Origin: Chloroflexota bacterium
GTDB taxonomy: Bacteria; Chloroflexota; Anaerolineae; Anaerolineales; Villigracilaceae
Reading direction: 5' to 3'
Assembly (NCBI GenBank): GCA_024434165.1
Contig: QMIW01000034.1
Location: forward strand, 27,474 to 91,473
DNA length: 64,000 bases
Shown here piece after piece: positions 1-6,526 of the stretch. Each line of letters begins with the position of its first letter. Position 1 is the stretch's first letter. Position numbers and translations under genes: made by a program. The notes beneath the pieces are model-generated. The model worked only from the letters and a program-made list of their open reading frames with translations. It was not told the origin of the DNA and did not search any database.

Positions 1-109
1 TTTGTGTCAGCGCGGCGGCAAGCGTCCATGCCCCTGCAAGGATGAGTTCAGCGCCGGCAAGGTAGAGGAAACGGGAAAGACGGGAGGCGGGATCGGAATA
101 CGGGATCAT
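1..109 (-). CDS. N-terminus of a probable membrane protein (partial)
   Basis: An ATG at 109 on the minus strand opens a frame that stays open to the window edge (36 codons). The peptide has a polar start followed by a hydrophobic stretch (FLYLAGAELILAGAWTL), as expected for the first membrane segment of an integral membrane protein. No clear ribosome binding site is visible and the rest of the gene lies outside the window, so no function can be given. It could be a chance frame. Confidence 0.4.
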   Translation of the reverse strand, partial: MIPYSDPASRLSRFLYLAGAELILAGAWTLAAALTQ

Positions 110-194
110 TAATGGCTCAGGCAGAACGAGATAGTATCTTGCGCTACATATCAAACTTAGAGTAGGTCCATTTCCACTTCGTCCAATCGTCGGT

Positions 195-309
195 TAAGTA
201 GTCGGTCGAAATAAATTTTACAAAAATACGCTCCCGGCGGCGTCCCCGCCGCCGAGGATGGCGGCATGAGCAGGAATTTGTTTTCTAAAAACTTATGACC
301 GACTACTTA
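195..309. repeat. Full-length RAYT-associated 115 bp element with 13 bp terminal inverted repeats
   Basis: The element is bounded by perfect 13 bp inverted repeats, TAAGTAGTCGGTC at 195-207 and its complement at 297-309. The interior holds a GC-rich hairpin core at about 230-272 (GCTC, GGCGGCGTCCCCGCCGCC, GAGC). One-ended copies occur at 29699-29780 and 63517-63611. Related cores lie at 31523-31563, 38784-38816 and 52465-52510. The right terminal repeat encodes the last residues (LSSRS) and the stop codon of the adjacent transposase, so element and gene are physically joined. Confidence 0.85.
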
Positions 310-901
310 GACCGGCTTTTACCGGATTAAAAAGTACGTATTTTATTATTCGCTCAAGTTCTTTTTCGTCGCGCGCGAAATGGTCGTAACTTTCACGCTG
401 CCAAAATGCGCCGGTCCTGCCTAAAACTCTGTTTGCGTGATTTGCAGAATTTCGCTTGATGTTGTGCATGATTTTTGTCAGGCTGTAATCCGCCGTATCC
501 GAACTTGCATAAGGCGTCAAAACCACATGTCCATGATTGGGCATGATGCAATATGCCAACACATCAAACCAATCACCATTGTGGTAAAGAATCGAATCGG
601 CGGCGATTTGGGCGATTCGATCATCCTTCAGCCAGAAGGGTCCAGTCCGGCTCTTGTGGAGAGCGTCATCCCATTTCCCGAAAAGTTTACGCTGTTCCCT
701 GTCGCGCAAGAGCAGCCTCTCTTTTGGGTCTTCAACGGTCAGGAGTTTCTTTTCCACTTGCTCCGCCTCTGCGCGAAGCTGCTCCACAACATCCTTCGGA
801 AGCGAGCCTGCTAAACGAAAATTGATCAGAAAAGTCGCTCCGCGCGGCTGGATGTGAGGCAGGTTTCGACGGTAGTATTCGCGGTAATTGAGATTGTTCA
901 T
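293..901 (-). CDS. REP-associated tyrosine transposase (RAYT, Y1/HUH type)
   Basis: A 202-residue member of the Y1 (IS200-like) transposase family. The metal-binding HUH motif is visible as PNHGHVVL (His123, His125), and the likely nucleophile is Tyr172 in QRESYDHF. The typical RAYT C-terminal segment follows (ERIIKYVLFNPVKAGL). The start at 901 was chosen because the conserved part begins at MNNLNYREYY; the longer frame upstream overlaps metH and looks random. Such proteins nick and join single-stranded DNA at hairpins and are thought to disperse REP elements. The stop codon lies inside the terminal repeat of the 195-309 element, which supports that element being its substrate. Confidence 0.88.
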   Translation of the reverse strand: MNNLNYREYYRRNLPHIQPRGATFLINFRLAGSLPKDVVEQLRAEAEQVEKKLLTVEDPKERLLLRDREQRKLFGKWDDALHKSRTGPFWLKDDRIAQIAADSILYHNGDWFDVLAYCIMPNHGHVVLTPYASSDTADYSLTKIMHNIKRNSANHANRVLGRTGAFWQRESYDHFARDEKELERIIKYVLFNPVKAGLSSRS

Positions 902-912
902 GGCAGTTCGTA

Positions 913-933
913 GAGCGAGATAATATCTCGCTC
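913..933. repeat. Small palindrome GAGCGAGATA-A-TATCTCGCTC
   Basis: A perfect 10 bp inverted repeat with a one-base centre between the RAYT start and the metH stop. A close relative, TAGAGCGAGA/TCTCGCTCTA, lies at 36961-36985 between two convergent genes. Both may act as transcript-end hairpins or be members of a small palindromic repeat family. Confidence 0.6.
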
Positions 934-960
934 CACCATTGCACAAAATACTACTTCGTG

Positions 961-3900
961 CTACTTCATCAACTGCTCGACTCTCGACTCGCCGACACTG
1001 TAATACTTCGCGTCCTTGTGATGCACGATGATCGCCGCGGTGGATTGTTCGGGAATCAATTGATACGCCGCGCTCAGGCTCATGCCGAGTTCGCTCGTGA
1101 CAGCGGGCAGCAGCTCGAACACCTTCTTGTGGTCTTCGAGTTCGGGAATGGCGGGATAGCCCCACGAATAACGTTTGCCCTGTCCCTCCGGGATTCCCAA
1201 TTCGCGGCGGATGTGTTCGTGCAGATAGTTCGCCGTCGCTTCGGCGGCTTGAACGGCGAGCCCGTGCGTGAAGTAGGCTTCGGTGTAATCGTTCGCGGCT
1301 TGCAGTTTGTCGAAGCGTTCGGTGGCTTCCTGCCCAACGGTCACAACCTGGAATGCGACCACATCCAATTTGCCCGAATCAACAGGGGCAAAATAATCGG
1401 ACAGTGCAAGGTGTTCATCATACGGCTGGCGCGGGAAGGTCAAGCGCGTCAATTCATCAGGCGAGGCGGAGTTGACAGTTTCGGGGTCGTAAATGATCAA
1501 ATCATCGCCATCCGACTGGCAGGGGAAGTAGCCGTACACGCCCTGCGGTTTAAGCCATTTCTCGCGCAAAGCGTCCCTGGTCATGCGCGCCAGACGTTCA
1601 TCGAACTCGGCTTTGAGTTTTTCCCATTCTGCCCCGTGCGCGTTCTTTGCGCCCCACGACAGGCGGTACAACTCATTGAGGCTGAGGTGCTTCAGGACGA
1701 TCTCCAGCGGCATGTCTTTGACGACGCGCTGTCCCCACTTCAGCGGATGGTTAATCGCCTCAGGCTGGACCTGGGAGCGGGTCCCCGTTTTGCGATGTTC
1801 CGGCACCTGGGAGGCGCGTCCCATCTCCGCCTCCGCTTCGCGGCGGATGCGGGCAAGCAGTTCTTCGCGCTTCTCCGGGACGATGAGTTGGTCCATCGTT
1901 TCGAGACCCTCAAAAGCGTCCTTGCAGTAGAAGACGCCAGGCTCGTGAATGTTGCCATCTTCGGCGAACAGGATTCTCCTGCCAAAGCGGCGGTTGATCG
2001 CCGCGCCGCCGACCAGCACAGGGAAGTCGAGTTCGCGGCGGTGCAGTTCATTGACGATGAGCGGCATCTGCTTGGAGGTCGAGACCAGAAGCGCGGAAAG
2101 CCCGATGGCAGTGGCATTGACCTCCACGGCTTTGGTGATGATCGTCTCGGCGGGGACCTGCTTGCCGAGATCAATCACGTCGTAGCCGTTGTTGGAGAGA
2201 ATCGTCTTGACGAGATTCTTTCCGATGTCATGCACATCGCCATAGACGGTCGCCAGCACAACCAGACCTTTGCTGACACCCTCTTTCTTTTCAAGATAGT
2301 TTTCCAGATGCGCGACGGTTTTCTTCATCACCTCGGCGGATTGCAGCACGAACGGCAAAATCAATTCGCCTGCGCCAAACTTGTCACCCACCTCCTTCAT
2401 GGCGGGGAGGAGGACGGTGTTGAGGATGGTGACGGCGATTTCGTGTTGCCGTGCCTTCACCCCAACCCTCTCCTGAGGGGAGAGGGAGTCGTCCCTCATC
2501 CCCGACCCCTCTCCCGAGGGGAGAGGGGATTCACCCTCATCCCCAACTCTTCCCCCATCGGGGGAAGGGAGCAAGCCCCCCTCTTCCGAGGGGAGAGGGG
2601 ATTCACCCTCATCCCCAACTCTTCCCCCGACGGGGGAAGGGAGCGAGTCCCCCTCTCCAACGGGAGAGGGGTTAGGGGTGAGGGAGCGATTGATGATCTC
2701 ATCAATATCCGCTTCCACGCCGTCTTTATGGCGGTGCAGGATTTTCCAGTGCAGGCGCTGTTCAGGGGTCATGCCTGCGGTGGGGTCTGCGACATTGGAG
2801 CCTGTGGAGATTTCCACATTTTCAAAGTGCTGGATGAAACGCTGCAATGCGTCTTCGCGGCGGTTGAAGATGAGGTCTTCGCACAGTTCGCGTTCTTCGG
2901 GGTCAATTTCGGCGTAGGGCTTGACGTGCGCGGCATTGACGATTGCCATATCCAAGCCCGCCTGCACACAGTGATAGAGCATGACGGAGTTGAGCGCGGG
3001 GCGCGCCTGCGGGGCGAGACCGAACGAGAGGTTGCTCACACCCAGCGAAGCCATCACGCCAGGCAGGTTTTGTTTGATCAGCCGAATGCCCTCGATGGTT
3101 TCCTTTGCGGAATCCACAAATTCGGGGTCGCCTGTGGCGAGGGTAAAGGTCAGGTCGTCGAAGACGAGGTCTTCGGGTTTGAGTCCGTGATCGTTGACGG
3201 CGATGTCATAGATGCGCTTCGCCACTTCCAGTTTGCGCTGGGCGGTCTTTGCCATGCCGCTTTCGTCAATGGTGAGACAGATCACCGCGGCGTTGTATTT
3301 TTTGGCAAGACCGAACACTTTATCGGCTTTCTCGCGTCCCGCTTCGAGATGCGTAGAGTTGATCAAACACCGCCCAGGCGCGGTCTGCAAAGCGATTTCG
3401 AGAACATCGGGTTCGGTGGTGTCAATCACGAGCGGAACATCCACGCCCATTTGCAATTTCTTGACCACCTTGCGCATCAGTTCGCCTTCGTCCGCGCGCT
3501 CGGTGACGGCGACGGAAATGTCGAGGGCATGCGCGCCGCCCGCCACCTGTTCGCGCGCGATGTCGAGGATGCCGTCGTAATCTTCTTCGAGCAGGAGCCG
3601 CTTGAACTTGCGCGATCCCTGCGCGTTGCAGCGCTCGCCGATGAGGGTGGGCGGAGGGTCCTGCCGCATGGCAATCGCCGACATGGCAGAGGCAAGCTGG
3701 GGCGTGGAGCGACGCGGGGCGTCGGTCATTGGTAATTGGTAATCGGAGAGTCGGTCAACAAGTAATTTGAGATGCGCTGGAGTCGTTCCGCAACAGCCGC
3801 CGACAACTCGCACATTATGTTTCGTCACGAACTCATACATGTCATTCGCGTACGGCTCGGGTTCGAGCGGGTACACGGCTTGACCATCCACGTTGAGCGG

Positions 3901-4773
3901 CAGACCCGCGTTGGGGATGCACGAAACGGGAAGCGTTGAATTTTCTCCCAGAAAACGAATCGGCTCGCGCATGTGTTCGGGTCCCGTCGAGCAGTTGAGA
4001 CCGATGACGTCAATGCCCATGCCTTCGAGGATGGCAAGGGAGGCGTTGATGTCGGTGCCGAGTAACATACGTCCCGTCGTATCGAGCGTGACCTGAGCCT
4101 GGATCGGCAAATAAACATTCGTTTCGCTGAAGGCTTTATGAATGCCCGTGATGGCGGCTTTGACTTCGAGGATATCCTGCGAGGTTTCGATGAGCAGGAC
4201 GTCCACGCCGCCTTTGATAAGACCGACCGCCTGTTCGCGGAACACATCCACCAATTCATCGTAGGCGATGTTCGAGAGTTCGGGGTCGTTGGTGGACGGC
4301 AGTTTGCCGCTTGGACCGATCGAACCTGCGACGAATCTTTCCCTCACCCCTAACCCCTCTCCCGCGGGGAGAGGGGGATTCTGGCTCCCTTCTCCCAATG
4401 GGAGAAGGGCTGGGGATGAGGGTGGTTGCGAGTACTCGTCGGCGAGTCGTCTTGCCAGGCGTGCGGCTGTTTCATTGATTTCAAGTACTCTATCTTGCAA
4501 GCCATATTCCTTCATCGTGATGCGGTTGGAGCGGAACGTGCAAGTCTCGATGACGTCCACGCCGACCTCGAGGAAGGAACGGTGGACTTTTTCCACGGCT
4601 TCGGGATACGAGATGACGAGGTAGTCGTTGCATCCGTTGTACTGTTCGCCGCCGAAATGCTCGGCGGTCAGGTTTTGCTGCTGCAGGCTGGTTCCCATCG
4701 CGCCATCGAAGATGAGGACTTTCTTTTCGAGGGCGTCGAGGTAACGGCGGTTGGTGTATTTGCGAGGGGTCAT
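961..4773 (-). CDS. metH: Cobalamin-dependent methionine synthase
   Basis: 5-methyltetrahydrofolate--homocysteine methyltransferase, 1270 residues, cytoplasmic, last step of methionine synthesis. Domains in order: homocysteine-binding domain (about 15-340; zinc-ligand cysteines in LNCSTGP and GGCCGTTP), pterin-binding domain (about 370-640, starting near LIGERCNAQGSRKFK), cobalamin cap and binding domain (GDVHDIGKN near residue 847 carries the cobalt-ligating His), and the C-terminal AdoMet reactivation domain (SWGYPAIPELEDHKKV). It is longer than usual because two in-frame low-complexity insertions (about residues 116-145 and 695-772) are translated from GGGAGAGGG-type repeats; a TAATTGGTAATTGG-like repeat also sits near residues 338-349. 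All key catalytic residues are kept, so the enzyme is probably active. It lies downstream of a SAM-I riboswitch with two genes between. Confidence 0.97.
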   Translation of the reverse strand: MTPRKYTNRRYLDALEKKVLIFDGAMGTSLQQQNLTAEHFGGEQYNGCNDYLVISYPEAVEKVHRSFLEVGVDVIETCTFRSNRITMKEYGLQDRVLEINETAARLARRLADEYSQPPSSPALLPLGEGSQNPPLPAGEGLGVRERFVAGSIGPSGKLPSTNDPELSNIAYDELVDVFREQAVGLIKGGVDVLLIETSQDILEVKAAITGIHKAFSETNVYLPIQAQVTLDTTGRMLLGTDINASLAILEGMGIDVIGLNCSTGPEHMREPIRFLGENSTLPVSCIPNAGLPLNVDGQAVYPLEPEPYANDMYEFVTKHNVRVVGGCCGTTPAHLKLLVDRLSDYQLPMTDAPRRSTPQLASAMSAIAMRQDPPPTLIGERCNAQGSRKFKRLLLEEDYDGILDIAREQVAGGAHALDISVAVTERADEGELMRKVVKKLQMGVDVPLVIDTTEPDVLEIALQTAPGRCLINSTHLEAGREKADKVFGLAKKYNAAVICLTIDESGMAKTAQRKLEVAKRIYDIAVNDHGLKPEDLVFDDLTFTLATGDPEFVDSAKETIEGIRLIKQNLPGVMASLGVSNLSFGLAPQARPALNSVMLYHCVQAGLDMAIVNAAHVKPYAEIDPEERELCEDLIFNRREDALQRFIQHFENVEISTGSNVADPTAGMTPEQRLHWKILHRHKDGVEADIDEIINRSLTPNPSPVGEGDSLPSPVGGRVGDEGESPLPSEEGGLLPSPDGGRVGDEGESPLPSGEGSGMRDDSLSPQERVGVKARQHEIAVTILNTVLLPAMKEVGDKFGAGELILPFVLQSAEVMKKTVAHLENYLEKKEGVSKGLVVLATVYGDVHDIGKNLVKTILSNNGYDVIDLGKQVPAETIITKAVEVNATAIGLSALLVSTSKQMPLIVNELHRRELDFPVLVGGAAINRRFGRRILFAEDGNIHEPGVFYCKDAFEGLETMDQLIVPEKREELLARIRREAEAEMGRASQVPEHRKTGTRSQVQPEAINHPLKWGQRVVKDMPLEIVLKHLSLNELYRLSWGAKNAHGAEWEKLKAEFDERLARMTRDALREKWLKPQGVYGYFPCQSDGDDLIIYDPETVNSASPDELTRLTFPRQPYDEHLALSDYFAPVDSGKLDVVAFQVVTVGQEATERFDKLQAANDYTEAYFTHGLAVQAAEATANYLHEHIRRELGIPEGQGKRYSWGYPAIPELEDHKKVFELLPAVTSELGMSLSAAYQLIPEQSTAAIIVHHKDAKYYSVGESRVEQLMK
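2457..2687. repeat. CCCTCTCCC/GGGAGAGGG hairpin repeat cluster, translated in frame inside metH
   Basis: About 230 bp made of several imperfect hairpin units of the type CCCTCTCC...GGAGAGGG and CTTCCCCC...GGGGGAAG. It is read by metH as roughly 77 residues rich in Pro, Ser, Gly and Glu (units such as SPLPSGEG and GGRVGDEG). It falls in the linker between the pterin domain and the cobalamin cap, where an insertion should be tolerated. The same family occurs at 4339-4422, 17987-18058, 19285-19359 and 44921-44972. Confidence 0.88.
4339..4422. repeat. Second in-frame GGGAGAGGG-type repeat in metH
   Basis: Two hairpin units (CCCTCTCCC GCG GGGAGAGGG and a CTTCTCCC/GGGAGAAG unit) are read as about 28 residues rich in Pro, Leu and Gly, between RLADEYS and RFVAGSIGPSG in the homocysteine-binding domain. 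The conserved family sequence resumes directly after it. Confidence 0.85.
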
Positions 4774-4833
4774 GTAATTTGTTTCCTTCTGAAATTTGAA
4801 TTCACTACAGATAAATAATGTAGATGAATTGAA

Positions 4834-5337
4834 TTATCTCGAATGTAAGACTAATTCTGCGATTTCCTGGACTCTCTCCCAGGAAATTCCATTTCTTTGT
4901 TCAATTGCCAAAGGATGGTCCGTTGGTTCAAGCTCAATGTATGGTCGCTCACCAACCGGGCGGGTATGAAGCATGGTTTTTAAATTAATCGTATCTGGAT
5001 AGATTGGCAACGATGTGCTTAGCCATCCAAAATAGGGAGGTTCTTTTTCTCTTCCAACTGTATTCCATAGTTCAGAGACTCTTTTGTAACTACTGTCACT
5101 CAAAGAAATCCAAACAGACCAACTGAATACTTGCTCTGTACCAATGATGGGAATGTCAATGTTTCCAACTATGAAAAAATATTGGTTATCAATTTCACAT
5201 TGGTCAGATGAAAGCAATGCTCGCTTGTTACGCTCGAATTCTGGAATTCCATACCAATATGCGGGAGCAGGAGACCCATAACTTAGAGGTAGTTCCTCAT
5301 GATATTGACCACAAATACGACAAGTGTATCCTTTCAT
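4834..5337 (-). CDS. DUF2199 family protein
   Basis: A 167-residue soluble protein matching the DUF2199 pattern: a short Cys motif at the N-terminus (CRICGQYHEELP) followed by the conserved WSVWISLS and FGWLS-type segments. No biochemical role is known. The ATG at 5337 is preferred over one at 5361 because AGGA lies eight bases upstream and the CRICG motif follows at once. It lies between the DinB-like gene and metH on the same strand and may be co-transcribed with them behind the SAM-I riboswitch. Confidence 0.75.
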   Translation of the reverse strand: MKGYTCRICGQYHEELPLSYGSPAPAYWYGIPEFERNKRALLSSDQCEIDNQYFFIVGNIDIPIIGTEQVFSWSVWISLSDSSYKRVSELWNTVGREKEPPYFGWLSTSLPIYPDTINLKTMLHTRPVGERPYIELEPTDHPLAIEQRNGISWERVQEIAELVLHSR

Positions 5338-5394
5338 AATCAATTCCTGTTTTTCTTTCAATATTCAGAATTCCATTCCTTGCACATCTTCCAG

Positions 5395-5520
5395 CGCGGG
5401 ATTCGGCAGGGCTAAAGCCCCGCCTCAGCACATGAAAGTCGAATGAATTCGACTCGCGTCCGCCAGCCCGAAGGGGCTTCCATGCACTGAGCAGGCGGCT
5501 CGTGCCCTGTGGGTTAGCCC
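5395..5520. repeat. Palindromic repeat cluster between two genes
   Basis: This 160 bp gap holds several short inverted repeats: GGGCTAAAGCCC, GTCGAATGAATTCGAC and GCCCGAAGGGGC. The GTCGAA-type palindrome resembles those at 43564-43589 and 48715-48732. It looks like inserted repetitive DNA that separates the DinB-like gene from DUF2199 and metH. Confidence 0.6.
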
Positions 5521-5523
5521 TGC

Positions 5524-6000
5524 TCATTTCCTGCCCCGCAGCCAAATAATAAAATCCTGGTCGAACGTCGGCGCGCCAAGTTCCGTTAGTCTCTGCAAAA
5601 CCGTCGAGCGATGATCGGTTCCGTGATTGACCAGATGCAGCAGAACGGTCCAGCGCGGGGCGGGGATGTTTTCCGCGTGCTGCGTCAATTCCTCCGCAGT
5701 CAAGGTATGGACGTACTCGGATAACTCTTTCGCCACGTTCTCGAAGGTCTCTCGCGCGGCGGCGCGGGTTGGATAATCTTCAAATTTCAGATGACCGACA
5801 TCGGGCAGGTTTTTCAGCCCTGCCAGCCAGCGGCGATCCGTGCTGGCGAGATGCACCATCAGGTTGCGGATGGAGCCGCGCGAGTAGGCGTCGTCCGCGA
5901 GGAATTGTTCTTCGGTGATGTGATTGATCGAATCCCAGACGCGGCGGGCCATGTCAATGTGATATTCGATAAAGGTTTTGACGAGCTCGAGTTCCATCAT
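5524..6000 (-). CDS. DinB-like four-helix protein
   Basis: A 158-residue DinB/YfiT-like protein. The C-terminal helix carries HLVNHGTDHRSTVLQRL, the spaced-His pattern that binds a metal in this superfamily; helix-forming segments precede it. Members are often thiol-dependent metal enzymes or of unknown role, and no substrate can be read here. The start at 6000 is chosen because AAAGGTG lies just upstream and the domain starts there. It is the first gene after the SAM-I riboswitch and its terminator. Confidence 0.75.
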   Translation of the reverse strand: MMELELVKTFIEYHIDMARRVWDSINHITEEQFLADDAYSRGSIRNLMVHLASTDRRWLAGLKNLPDVGHLKFEDYPTRAAARETFENVAKELSEYVHTLTAEELTQHAENIPAPRWTVLLHLVNHGTDHRSTVLQRLTELGAPTFDQDFIIWLRGRK

Positions 6001-6111
6001 TTTGCACCTTTGTGAATTGAAACTTCCGATAAACGTCAGTGCTTCTGCTACAAGGTGGTCTCGATACGAGCGGGAAAACGCCCGCTCTACTCGACCACCG
6101 CATTCCTTGAG

Positions 6112-6141
6112 CAATAAAAACGCCTCTCAGGGCGAGAGGCG
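6112..6141 (-). terminator. Intrinsic terminator of the SAM-I riboswitch
   Basis: On the minus strand a stem CGCCTCTC/GAGAGGCG is followed by TTTTTATTGC. It lies just after the riboswitch aptamer and before the DinB-like gene, the expected place for the expression platform of a transcriptional OFF switch. Confidence 0.85.
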
Positions 6142-6159
6142 ACATGCGAAGCACATATC

Positions 6160-6358
6160 ATCTCTCATCTCCCGGATGTACGGGCGATATACATCGCCCG
6201 ACGATCCGCCGAAGTTGGCACCGTAATTGGTCGCGTGGCCTGCTGGTCGTTTGGTTGTGTGGTCGGTTGGCTACAAGACCACTTGACCATCAGATTGTTC
6301 GACGAACACCGGTTGCCGAGGCGTCACAGGGTCGGTCCCTCAGCCTCTCTGGATGAGC
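6160..6358 (-). ncRNA. SAM-I (S-box) riboswitch with an enlarged internal loop
   Basis: Read on the minus strand, the 5' half has CAGAGAGGCTGAGGGACCG, then CCCTGTGACGCC and TCGGCAACC; the 3' half has GGTGCCAACTTCGGCGGAT and ends in GGGAGATGAGA. These are the conserved S-box blocks (P1, kink-turn side, the GCAACC block and GGUGCCAA). P1 pairs CTCATC near 6358 with GATGAG near 6164. The aptamer is about 80 bases longer than usual because a GACCA-rich repetitive stretch (about 6226-6295) fills a variable arm. In this class, SAM binding favours termination and lowers expression of methionine genes. metH lies two genes downstream. Confidence 0.95.
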
Positions 6359-6380
6359 ACAGATTTTCAAACTTTGGCGT

Positions 6381-6409
6381 TTTATATCATAGCAAAAAGC
6401 GTCTGTCAA
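6381..6409 (-). promoter_or_regulatory. Sigma-70-type promoter for the riboswitch transcript
   Basis: On the minus strand TTGACA (6409-6404) is followed by a 17-base spacer and TATAAA (6386-6381), giving a start near 6374, about 16 bases before the aptamer. Confidence 0.85.
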
Positions 6410-6477
6410 TCGAAAAAGCAAGCGGGCGGCGCTGCTCTTCACGCCCCGGCTTTTGTTGAGTACGCGCGTTAAATACA

Positions 6478-6513
6478 GGAAGCGACGATCATCCCGCGAT
6501 GACCGTCACTTCC
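6478..6513 (-). terminator. Hairpin downstream of nirS
   Basis: GGAAGcGACGaTCATC pairs with GATGAcCGTCaCTTCC around a CCGC loop, 14 bases after the nirS stop. The stem is long, but there is no strong T-run, so it may terminate transcription or protect the mRNA 3' end. Confidence 0.6.
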
Positions 6514-6526
6514 TCGATCGCAAGGT

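Noticed and set aside
2457..2687. Frameshift or assembly error in metH
   Set aside because: The frame stays open on both sides, motifs continue in register, and the same repeat family recurs elsewhere in the window.
958..3735. A 925-codon open frame on the plus strand opposite metH
   Set aside because: It is the antisense shadow of metH; the sequence has no family features, while the minus frame has all MetH motifs.
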